A stretch of 64,000 bases of DNA, from assembly GCA_023423535.1 (NCBI GenBank), contig JAFAFL010000019.1, positions 124,001 through 188,000 of the forward strand, read 5' to 3'. Made by a program: the position numbers and the translations under genes. Shown here one piece after another: positions 18,380 to 26,900 of this stretch. Every line of letters begins with the position of its first letter. Positions within the stretch are counted from its first letter, which is position 1. Source of the stretch: Pseudomonadota bacterium. GTDB taxonomy: Bacteria; Myxococcota; Myxococcia; Myxococcales; Myxococcaceae. The notes beneath the pieces were generated by a model. It saw only the letters and a list, made by a program, of their open reading frames with translations, had not been told where the DNA came from and did not search any database.

Positions 18380-19597
18380 TCAGCGACGCCGGAGCAGCAA
18401 GGCCGGGCTCGGCGGCTTCGGGTCCGGCGCGTCGAACGGCTCCTCCACGAGCTCGAAGCGACCGTTGTCGAAGGGGAGTCCGGGCGCGGGCTGCTTTCGC
18501 ACCAACCGCTCGCGCTTTCCCTGCTTCTGGAGCGTCGAGGCGCGGAACACGCAGTAGGGGTTGTTGCCGGGGCGCCCGAGCACCGAGTGCGCGGTGAAGG
18601 TGCAACCGCCCAGGCAGTGGCTGGCGAAGGGGCAGGTGCGACAGAAGCCCCAGAGATCCTCGACGGTGCGCGTCCGGTTCCAGGTCAGCTGCGGCGCCGT
18701 GTTCCAGATCTCCTCGAGCGGCTGCTCGGGCGCCCTTCCTCCGACGTAGTGGCTCGTCTGCAGAGACGGGCAGCCCTTCACGGCGCCGTCCGACTCGATG
18801 CCCATCGCGTACTTCCCGGCAGGACAGCCGATCCAGTGATCTGTCTTCTTCGTCGGGTGCGATCGGAGCGCGACTTCGCCCGTCCCGAAGTAGCCGAGGT
18901 TGTTGGCGGGCATGATGACGATCCGCGCTTCTTCAAACGCGCGGGCCTTGAGCGCCACGATCTCGGGCACCAGCGTGAGCAGGTCCCACGGCTGCAGGAT
19001 CATGTCCGGGCGGTCCGCCGCGCGTCCGAGCGGCGCGGTGATCTGCACCTGCCACGCGGAGATGCCGGCGGTCTTCAGGACCTCGTACAGCGGGAGGAGT
19101 TCGTCCTTGTTGAAGCGGTTGAAGTTCGTGTTCGCCGCGGTGCGAATGCCCGCCTCGCGGAGCAGCCGCAACGAGGCGAGTGCGGCCTCGAAGCCACCGA
19201 CCGTCGCGCGCATCGCGTCGTGCGTCGCGCCCATCCCGTCGATGCTCACCGAGGCTGCGTAGAGGCCCGCCCCCGCCATCGCGAGGGCGAGCTTGCGATC
19301 GATTCCGCGGCCACCCGTCGTCATCGTGGGGCGGATGCCCGCCGCCTTGAGCGCCGCGATGATCTCGAGAAAGCCCGGATGCAGGTACGCCTCGCCGCCG
19401 ATGAGGACGACCTCGCGGCTGCCCATGCGCGCGAGCTGCGAGACGACCTCCAGCGCTTCCGCCGTCGTCAGCTCGCGATCCCTTGCGCTCTCCGCTCGCG
19501 AGCCGCAGTGCGTGCAGCGTTGATCGCACGCGAGCGTGAGCTCCCACACCACGTAGGCGGGGTGGAAGGGCTGGGTGAACTCCTGGCGGCGCAGCAT
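18380..19597 (-). CDS. Radical SAM/SPASM peptide-modifying enzyme
   Basis: A 405-residue radical S-adenosylmethionine enzyme. The first 4Fe-4S site is CxxxCxxC (C24, C28, C31), followed by the glycine-rich GGEAYLHP SAM site. The C-terminal SPASM region has cysteines C258, C276, C319, C322, C328, C332 and C349 for auxiliary clusters, the layout of enzymes that modify peptides or small proteins (sactisynthases, PqqE, anSME). Its ribosome site (GGGAG) overlaps the stop codon of the 87-residue Cys-rich gene upstream, and only 12 nt separate them, so that product is the natural candidate substrate (inference). The tail after residue 360 is basic and Pro-rich. Confidence 0.9.
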   Translation of the reverse strand: MLRRQEFTQPFHPAYVVWELTLACDQRCTHCGSRAESARDRELTTAEALEVVSQLARMGSREVVLIGGEAYLHPGFLEIIAALKAAGIRPTMTTGGRGIDRKLALAMAGAGLYAASVSIDGMGATHDAMRATVGGFEAALASLRLLREAGIRTAANTNFNRFNKDELLPLYEVLKTAGISAWQVQITAPLGRAADRPDMILQPWDLLTLVPEIVALKARAFEEARIVIMPANNLGYFGTGEVALRSHPTKKTDHWIGCPAGKYAMGIESDGAVKGCPSLQTSHYVGGRAPEQPLEEIWNTAPQLTWNRTRTVEDLWGFCRTCPFASHCLGGCTFTAHSVLGRPGNNPYCVFRASTLQKQGKRERLVRKQPAPGLPFDNGRFELVEEPFDAPDPKPPSPALLLRRR

Positions 19598-19609
19598 CTG
19601 ACGCGCTCC

Positions 19610-19873
19610 CTACTGGCCCGCGTCGGTTCCGCCGTCCGCCCCGTCCGACGGACACTGCTCCCACTCTGGCACCGTGGTGGTACCCCCGTCCGGAAGGGTG
19701 CACTCCACGTGCGGCATTCCGTAGGCGCAACCGAGCATCATCGAAGCGGCGACCGTGCCGACCATCATCCTCACTCGCCGGGCGCGACGCTGGGCCGCGC
19801 CGCAGTGCGGGCACGAAGGGGCGGATGACGGGGTGAGTCCCACGCACTGAGAGCACTGTTCGAGCTTTTCCAT
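19610..19873 (-). CDS. 87-residue zinc-ribbon/lipobox small protein, candidate radical SAM substrate
   Basis: Three parts are visible. Residues 1-28 are a zinc-ribbon-like CSQC...CPHC (C7, C10, C21, C24). Residues 29-48 are a basic stretch (RRARRVR) followed by a short hydrophobic run ending in MMLGC, which looks like an internal lipoprotein signal with C49. Residues 50-87 are a short segment with C58 and C74 that ends in the Asp/Gly-rich DGADGGTDAGQ. It is coupled to the SPASM enzyme downstream. It may be a membrane-anchored small protein or a peptide precursor whose C-terminal part is modified; the sequence cannot decide. I know no named family for it. Confidence 0.7.
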   Translation of the reverse strand: MEKLEQCSQCVGLTPSSAPSCPHCGAAQRRARRVRMMVGTVAASMMLGCAYGMPHVECTLPDGGTTTVPEWEQCPSDGADGGTDAGQ

Positions 19874-19920
19874 GAGTCCGATCCTGACGGGGGGCTGTAT
19901 GTACGCAAATGATTGCTCGC

Positions 19921-20895
19921 TCAGCGATGCCGGCGGCCTCTGAGCACGCAGAGGGAGATGAGGATGCTCGCCGCTCCTCCCGTCACCGGGATCGCGCTGC
20001 AGCCGCCGGCGGGGCTGCCGTCATTGGAGACCTCCTTGCAGCGCTGCTCTTCGGCATCGTCTGCGCCGAGGTAGGTGGCTTCGCCGGGACCGCCCGGGGC
20101 CGCGGAGGCCTCGACGATCTGATGTGACTGGGTGATGTCGACGCTGCCGCCGTACGAGATCGTCAGGTCGAGCGTGCCCTTCTCCTCGGCCACGAAGTGG
20201 AAGACCCCGACGCCGTCACGGAGCGGAAGGTTTGCCGAGTCGGCGCGTGCCAGCGCAGAGGTGCAGGAGGCGTCGGAGTAGTAGCGGACCGGCTGTCCCG
20301 CGTAGTTGTCGATCTGCGCGGACCCATCCATTCGATCTCCCCACCGGTCCACGATCTCCACCGCGACCGGCTTCGAGCAGACGCCCACCGCGACACGCTG
20401 CTCACCGGTGCAGGCGGTGACTGTTCCGCTCCAATACCAGGGCTGGATCCGCGCTGCTTCCTCGAGCGTGAGCCCGTTCGTCTCGAGCCACTCCGCCAGC
20501 CCGGGCTCGTCCGCGAGCTCGTGCACGGTCGCGTTGTTGCGCGTGCGGGCGACGCGATCCACGAGCGAAGGCTCTCCCGACTCATGGATGAGGTGCGCCA
20601 TGGCGCACAGCACGCCCTCTGCATCGCGAAAGTAGGGCACCGCGCGGTGCGGGAAGTCACGGTTCTGCGGGAAGACTCCCCGGTCCCGGTAGGCGCGCAG
20701 CCGTTCGACGTTCCGCGCGCGTGCAGCCCGCTGCGCGTCCCCCAGATGCGTCACGTCCGCCGCCGCCAACAGCTCGAGCGCACCGTCCAGGTGTCCCCGG
20801 ACTCGCTCGACCTCCGACGCGTGCGCGGTGGTCCCGGCCAGAAGTGCGAGCACGGGAATGACGAACGAAATCTTCCTGATCGAGGTGCGGTTCAT
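19921..20895 (-). CDS. Secreted protein with MYXO-CTERM-like tail
   Basis: A 324-residue exported protein: signal peptide (RKISFVIPVLALLAGTTAHA), a conserved domain at about 70-155 marked by FPQNRDFPHRAVPYF, LCAMAHLI and a WLETNGLTLEEAARIQPWY stretch, then a beta-rich half with four Cys. The C-terminus (GGCSAIPVTGGAASILISL, then RGRRHR) has the Cys, hydrophobic segment and Arg cluster of a MYXO-CTERM surface-sorting signal. The central domain occurs in secreted proteins of many bacteria, but no activity is known to me. It lies 47 nt upstream of the 87-residue gene in the same direction, so it could be the first gene of that unit. Start at 20895 fits the signal peptide; the frame upstream is antisense to the helicase. 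Confidence 0.75.
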   Translation of the reverse strand: MNRTSIRKISFVIPVLALLAGTTAHASEVERVRGHLDGALELLAAADVTHLGDAQRAARARNVERLRAYRDRGVFPQNRDFPHRAVPYFRDAEGVLCAMAHLIHESGEPSLVDRVARTRNNATVHELADEPGLAEWLETNGLTLEEAARIQPWYWSGTVTACTGEQRVAVGVCSKPVAVEIVDRWGDRMDGSAQIDNYAGQPVRYYSDASCTSALARADSANLPLRDGVGVFHFVAEEKGTLDLTISYGGSVDITQSHQIVEASAAPGGPGEATYLGADDAEEQRCKEVSNDGSPAGGCSAIPVTGGAASILISLCVLRGRRHR

Positions 20896-21022
20896 GGTCC
20901 CTGACAGCTGTGTGCTCACGCCGGCCACGGAACACGCTGAAGACGAGCTTAGACGGTGACGGTCAGGCAGGTCACCTCCACGCGCGCTTCGGCTCCGGGC
21001 CCCGCCGTGATAGCGCGGCCCG

Positions 21023-22288
21023 GTGAGCGCCACCTTCGAGCAACTGGGTCTGTCCGACGAATCCCTCGCCACCGTCCGCCGCGCGCGGTTCACGGAGCCC
21101 ACGCCCATCCAGGCGCAGGCCATTCCGCCAGCGCTCGCGGGAAGGGACGTCGTCGGTTGCGCCGCCACCGGGACCGGCAAGACCGCGGCCTTCCTCCTGC
21201 CGCTGGTGGAGCGGTTCAAGGGCGAGAAGGGGACGCGGGTGCTCGTGCTCGCGCCCACGCGGGAGCTGGTGCTGCAGATCGCCGAGCAGGCCCGCTTCTT
21301 CGGCGAGGCGCACGGGCTCACCCACGCGGTGGTCATCGGCGGCGCGGACATGGCCGAGCAGGTCGAGGCGCTGGAGCGGGAGCCCACCTTCATCCTCGCC
21401 ACGCCGGGAAGGCTCGACGACCTGATGAGGACGGGCGCGGCGAAGCTGTCGTCGGTGCGCGCGCTGGTGCTCGACGAGGCGGACCGGATGCTGGACATGG
21501 GCTTCCAGCCGCAGCTCGAGGGCATCCTCAAGGCCATCCCGCGGCAGCGGCAGACGATGCTGTTCTCCGCCACGCTCGGCCACGACGTCACCGAGTTCTC
21601 CAACCGGCTGATGATCCGACCCGTTCGCGTGGAGGTCACGCGCAGCGGCACGCCGGCCGCGAAGGCATCGCAGAAGCTCTACCGGGTCACGCCGGAGGAG
21701 AAGTACGCGCTGCTGCTCACGCTGCTCTCACGCGACGAGGTCAGCGCGCTGATCTTCGCGGCCACGAAGCAGCGCGCGGACAAGATCCAGAAGGCGCTCA
21801 AGCGCGAGGGCTACAAGTCGGCCTGCATCCATTCAGACCGGACGCAGAACCAGCGCAAGCAGGCGCTGGCCGGCTTCGCGAAGGGCCAGTACCGCTGCCT
21901 CGTCGCCACCGACATCGCCGCGCGCGGGCTCGACGTGGAGGAGATCGGCCACGTCATCAACTTCGATCTGCCGCACTCGCCGGAGGATTACGTCCACCGC
22001 ATCGGACGCACCGCGCGCGCGGGGGCCTCGGGACGCGCCTCCACGTTCGCCACCGAGATGGACGAGGAGCGGCTCGCGGCGGTGGAGAAGGTCATCCGCC
22101 AGCGCATCCCGGTGGCCGAGGTCCCGCGCCGGGACAAGGTTTTCATCGCGGAGCTCGCGCGCTTCGAGGCTGCCCAGCGCGATCCCGGTCCCCCGCAGCC
22201 CGGTCACGGCGTCTCGACCCGCCCCGCCGACAAGGCGCCCGGCCGTCACGCGCGCTCGCACGGGAAGACGAAGAACAAGCCGCGCTGA
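21023..22288 (+). CDS. DEAD-box ATP-dependent RNA helicase (RhlE-like)
   Basis: An RNA-unwinding ATPase of 421 residues. Motifs run in order: Q-motif region FTEPTPIQAQAIP, Walker A AATGTGKTA, PTREL, TPGRL, DEAD in VLDEADRMLDMGF, SAT, the motif IV-V region ending in ATDIAARGLD, and motif VI HRIGRTARAG. The normally conserved H-G-D-R-S-Q is here HSDRTQ, a mild change. A basic tail (HARSHGKTKNKPR) may bind RNA. The start is a GTG at 21023. It converges with the protease gene, only 18 nt apart. RhlE, DbpA and RhlB types are not reliably separable by eye. Confidence 0.93.
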   Translation: MSATFEQLGLSDESLATVRRARFTEPTPIQAQAIPPALAGRDVVGCAATGTGKTAAFLLPLVERFKGEKGTRVLVLAPTRELVLQIAEQARFFGEAHGLTHAVVIGGADMAEQVEALEREPTFILATPGRLDDLMRTGAAKLSSVRALVLDEADRMLDMGFQPQLEGILKAIPRQRQTMLFSATLGHDVTEFSNRLMIRPVRVEVTRSGTPAAKASQKLYRVTPEEKYALLLTLLSRDEVSALIFAATKQRADKIQKALKREGYKSACIHSDRTQNQRKQALAGFAKGQYRCLVATDIAARGLDVEEIGHVINFDLPHSPEDYVHRIGRTARAGASGRASTFATEMDEERLAAVEKVIRQRIPVAEVPRRDKVFIAELARFEAAQRDPGPPQPGHGVSTRPADKAPGRHARSHGKTKNKPR

Positions 22289-22306
22289 GGCGGGGCCTGC
22301 GCCGCG

Positions 22307-23782
22307 CTAACGCCGCCGGCGACGCAGCGCGACGACGCCCAAAGCGAGCGGCAGGCAGAACGCGAACGAGCCCGGTCCCGTCCCCACCGCGCTGCACGAG
22401 GGGCCCGAGGGCTCCTCCGGGACGACGTTCTGCACCGGCGTCCCGGCATCCGGGCCGGGCGCCGCGGCCTTCGGCGTCTCGACAGCCCTCGCGCAGAAGC
22501 GAACGCCGGTGTCGCCATCCGGCACGCACTCGGCGCTGGAGGGACAGTCGCGGGCGGACGCGCACGGCAGAGCACAGCGCTTCTCCTCGCCCGCACGGCC
22601 GGCGCAGATCGCGCCCTCGGGAAAGCAGAGGTCCGCGGCGGTGCAGGGGTCGTCGATCCTCTGAACCTGCTTCGGCCGGTAGAGGCAGCGGCCCTGCGCG
22701 CAGACGGTGTCGCCCGGGCAGTCGCCTTCGTTGGAACAGGGCGGTGCGCAATACCCGCCCTCGACGATGTCCCACTGACATGACCTCGTGGTGCAGACCG
22801 CGTCGTTTGCGCAGCTCTGGAAGTCGCCCCGGCAGTCCGCGTCGCCGAGCTCGCAATAGACCTCCTGCTCGCAGCGCCCGTCGCCGCCGCGGCAGCTGGT
22901 GCAGTCCTGATCGAGCTTCGGGTCGTAGCAGGCCGTGGTGCAGCGCCCGTCCCGGATGCACTCGCAGTCGGGGTCGGGCACCGCGCAGCCCGGCTTGCAG
23001 GCGCCGTCCACCGCGCAGGTGGGCGCCTCCCACTTCACCATCAGATGGCGCAGCCAGTGGGCGTGGATGTCCACGCGCTCGTCGTTGGACTTCGCCCAGC
23101 AACCGCCCGACACGTAGGACGAGACCGACACCACGCGCTCCTCGAGGTCCCCGTCGAGCAGCATCAGCCCCGGTCCGCCCGAGTCTCCGTAGCAGACGCC
23201 TCCGGTGGTGCCGCCGTACCTCAGGTGGTTGGGGTCCACGAGCTGAAGGGGCAGGGTGATCTGGCGCTTCTGTCCAGCGCTGCCGGTCTCCGTGCGGCCG
23301 TAGCCCACCTTCCGCAGCGCCTGTCCCACGTGCTCGGCGCCGAGCGGAAGGCTGTTCCACGGAAGCGGCGTCACCGCAGTCACCGGCGCGTCGAGGCGAA
23401 GCAGCGCGATGTCGTTCTCTATGAGCTGCGTGCTCGCGACGTAGTCGGGGTGGGTGTGCCCGGCGAGCACGTTGCGCGACTCGGTGTAGCCGATGTCGGC
23501 GTGCTCGAGCGTCACGCGCGTGATGGGCAGGCAGTGCGCGGCGGTGAGGACCGTGCTCGGGGCGATCAGCGAGCCGGTGCAGTGGAAGTTCGCGCCGGAC
23601 CAGAGCTTCACCACCGCGGGATCGGCGGTGCTGACCTGTCCGTGCATGATCGCCTGGCCGGTCTCGTCCAGCTCGACGTCACCCTCCGCATCGGCCGGCG
23701 CGTGTCCCTCCGACGTCACGCCGCAGGCGGCGAAGGTAATAAGGATCGGTAGAGCGACAAGGAGAGACGGAGAGCGGCGCAA
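22307..23782 (-). CDS. Trypsin-like serine protease, lipoprotein with MYXO-CTERM tail
   Basis: A 491-residue S1-family protease with the full triad: H83 in TAAHC, D124 in DIALL and S201 in GDSGGP. The N-terminus is a lipoprotein signal (ILITFAAC, C20), and residues 21-50 resemble a propeptide ending before a GQVSTADPAVV segment. After the catalytic domain come about 200 residues of Cys-rich repeats, and the C-terminus is a MYXO-CTERM tail (SCSAVGTGPGSFAF, hydrophobic, RRRRR). Having both a lipobox and a C-terminal sorting signal is unusual and suggests anchoring at both ends or processing (inference). Likely a cell-surface or predation-related protease. Confidence 0.9.
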   Translation of the reverse strand: MRRSPSLLVALPILITFAACGVTSEGHAPADAEGDVELDETGQAIMHGQVSTADPAVVKLWSGANFHCTGSLIAPSTVLTAAHCLPITRVTLEHADIGYTESRNVLAGHTHPDYVASTQLIENDIALLRLDAPVTAVTPLPWNSLPLGAEHVGQALRKVGYGRTETGSAGQKRQITLPLQLVDPNHLRYGGTTGGVCYGDSGGPGLMLLDGDLEERVVSVSSYVSGGCWAKSNDERVDIHAHWLRHLMVKWEAPTCAVDGACKPGCAVPDPDCECIRDGRCTTACYDPKLDQDCTSCRGGDGRCEQEVYCELGDADCRGDFQSCANDAVCTTRSCQWDIVEGGYCAPPCSNEGDCPGDTVCAQGRCLYRPKQVQRIDDPCTAADLCFPEGAICAGRAGEEKRCALPCASARDCPSSAECVPDGDTGVRFCARAVETPKAAAPGPDAGTPVQNVVPEEPSGPSCSAVGTGPGSFAFCLPLALGVVALRRRRR

Positions 23783-23817
23783 GCGGGCCTCGGGCGGGCA
23801 GTTCGACAGGTGAGAAA

Positions 23818-23848
23818 AGCCCGCGAACTATGTCAGGCCCCAGTCGCG
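23818..23848. promoter_or_regulatory. Inverted repeat in the divergent promoter region
   Basis: CCCGCGA (23818-23824) and TCGCGGG (23842-23848), separated by 17 nt, lie between the divergent protease and 1370-residue surface-protein genes. Possible shared operator; symmetry is the only evidence. Confidence 0.22.
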
Positions 23849-23927
23849 GGTTCCACGCACACGGAGAGGAGGCTGTCGCGAGCAGCAGGGCTGTCTCGGT
23901 GTTCGGTCCTTCGGGTAAGGTGCGCGG

Positions 23928-26900
23928 ATGCTTGCCTTCTCGCTCCTCGCAGCCGTCCTCGCGTCAGCGCCTCCCGCCTGGGTAGTGGGCGGCGGTGAGG
24001 AGCTCTGGCAGGTCTCGGTGGACCCGGAAGGTGCACGGCTCGTCCACGCGCGGAACGGGGATGAGGTCCGTATCGGCGCCGCGACCCTGTGGCGCGAGGG
24101 CTGGCGGCATCCGGTCTCAGGCGCTTCGGCCCTTCTCGAGCGGGATTCGCAGAGTGTCCGCCTCGGCTCCGGCCTCGCGGTCGAGCGTTGGGTCCACCAC
24201 GCGGACCGGGGCGAGATCGAGCAGCGCTGGGAACTCGCGGGGCCGCCTCCGGGCAGAGGTCCATTGGAGGTGTCCGTCCCGGTGGCGGGGCTGCGCTGGA
24301 TGGGCGAGGACGAAGCGGGGCTGCAGTTCGAGGTCTCGGGATCGTCTGCGAGCGGGCTGCGATACGGGCACGGGCTGCTCATCGACAGGCTCGGGCAGAG
24401 GTTCGACGTGCCGGCCCGGCACGAGGAGGGCAGGGTCCGGCTCACGGTTCCCGAGGCGACGCTCGCGCGCGGGGCGTGGCCGGCGGTGCTCGACCCGACG
24501 GTGAGCGCGCTCGCGCCGATGCTTCCCGAGCTCCCCAACGGAACCTTCGGCCGCGCGTTCGACGTGACCTGGAACGGGAGCGAGTACGTCCTCGCCTGGA
24601 GGGCCACGAGCTGGACGTGGCTCTCGCGCCTGTCGCCGATGGGAGAGCCGCTCGCGACGCCCAGACGGCTGGGGGAGGTCTACTCGCAGTACCGTCCGTC
24701 GATCTCCGCCGCGCCTGGCGGCATGCTCGCGGTCTTCCCCAACGGTTCGTTCGCCGGAGAGACGCAGAGCCCGGGCGAGAGCAACGGCATCCACCTGCAT
24801 CCCGACGGCACGCTGGCGAGCACGGTGCCCTTCCGGATCGGCAACCGGTGGGGCGCGGACCGGGTGGACCTCCAGTGGACGGGGACGCACTTCGTCGCGG
24901 CCTGGGCCAACCGCGTGGCGCGCGCGACGCTCAACGGCGTGCTCGATCCGGAGGGCCTCCCCATCCCGGGCATCAGCGATTTGACCTATCCGGTCGCGAC
25001 TGCCACCGCGAACGGCATCACGCTGGTGGTCGCGAAGGGCCTCACCGCGCAGCGCGTGAACCTCTCCACCGGCACCTGGCTGGACACCGATCCGCTGCCG
25101 CTCGGGCCTGTCACCTACGCGGGCTTTGCCGTCGCGACGAACGGCACGGACTTCCTCGTTGCCTGGCAACACGCCGGCCAGGTTCGGTTCGCGCGCGTCA
25201 CCGCGAACGGCGCGCTGCTCGATCAGCCGGGCGTGGTGGTGGGGACGCACGCGCACGTGTGGGACTCCGTGTCGGTCGCCTTCAACGGCACCGACTACCT
25301 CATCGCCTACGCGCACCATCCGTCCCCCGCGGCGCCAGTGCACACCGTGCGCGTCATCCGCGTCAGTCCCTCCGGTGTCGTCGACCCCCAGCCCGCGCTG
25401 GAGTTGCCCATCGCGCACCACTCGCTGAGCGCGACGACGGGCAACGCGCTGAAGCTCGCGAGGGGCGGCTCAGGTTTCCTCCTGGCGATGGAGTACGAAC
25501 TTCCGCTGAGCACGCCGAGGCGCCGGATCCGCGGACTCCCGCTCGAACTGGACGGAACGGTGGCGGGGCCGTTGCGCACGATCGGCACGCACCCCGCGCG
25601 CGATCAGGGATCCTTCGTCGCCTCGTCGAGCGAACCCGCGGGCGCCTGGGTGGAGGAGCGGCTCGACGGGCCGCAGGTCTTCTTCACCCGCTTCGACGCG
25701 ACCGGCGCGCCGCTGCACTCGGGCGTGGCGCTCTCGCAGTCGGATCAGGCGCCGACCGTGCACGCGGTGGCGCACGACGGGACCCACCATGTGGTGCTCT
25801 GGTCGGAGGAGCCTGCAGGTCCCTCAGCGCAGGCGACGTTGAAGCTCGCGCGGGTGGATGCGCAGGGCGTTGCGCTCCACGCGGCGCCGGTGACGGTCGC
25901 GGCGCCGGTCTCTGCGGCCGCGCAACTCACCGGCCGCGTGGGGCTCGCCTGCGGGAACGGGCAGTGCCTCGTCACCTGGCCGGAGCAGGGCGCGTTGAGG
26001 GCGGCGCGGATCTCCAGCGCAGGCGCGGTGCTCGATCCGGGCGGACTCTCGCTGCCGGTGTCCGAGGGCCCGCCCGGCTGGACGTCCGCGGGGTTCCTCG
26101 TGGTCGGTTCGGCGGACGGGGCGCTGCGCGTGGTCCAGATGGATCTCGCAGGCGGCCTCACGTGGAGGGACGAGGGCGCTGCGTTGTCCCACCTCGTGCT
26201 CTCCTGCAGGCCACTGCGCTGCACCGCGGTGGGAAAGGACAGCGCCGGCGTGCTGCGCTCGCTGCACCTGGAGATCGCAGCGGGCGCGCTGACGGCGACG
26301 AGGCACGCGGTGGGCCCCCAGGGCCTTCCGAACCTGCCGGTGGCGCTCCTGTGGGACGGGCAGGTGGAGTGGCTCGCGGTGGACGCAGGCGGCCTTCGCG
26401 CCGTGCGGTTGGTGAACGGCGTTCGCGTCGAACCGCTGACGGACGTGCTGCCCCCTCCGGCGGCCGGTGCCGGTCCGCGGCGGCTGATGCTCCTCGAGCA
26501 GGGCGTCGCGATGGTCACGGAGCTGAAGAGCACCTGCCTGCCCTACTACCCATGCGCGCAACGCATCCAGAGCGCGGTCGTCCGCTTCGACGAGCCGCTC
26601 GTGCTTCCCGCGACCTTCGAGGGCGACGAGGACGTCCCGCTGCCGCTCACCTTCACCGGGATGCAGGCGCAGCACCTGCCGCTCACCTTCAACGTGGCGA
26701 CGCCGCCGGAGAGGGGAACGGTCTCGGCTCTGGGCGCCGGCTTCCTCTACACGCCGGAGCCGGACTTCCACGGCGAGGTCATCTTCACCGTCACCGCCAC
26801 GGACGGCACGCGCACCTCCGCCCCTTCGCTGCAGCGCATCCTCCTGCGGCCGGTGAACGACGCGCCCCAGGCGCATCCGCTGAAGCTGGCGACCCTTCAG

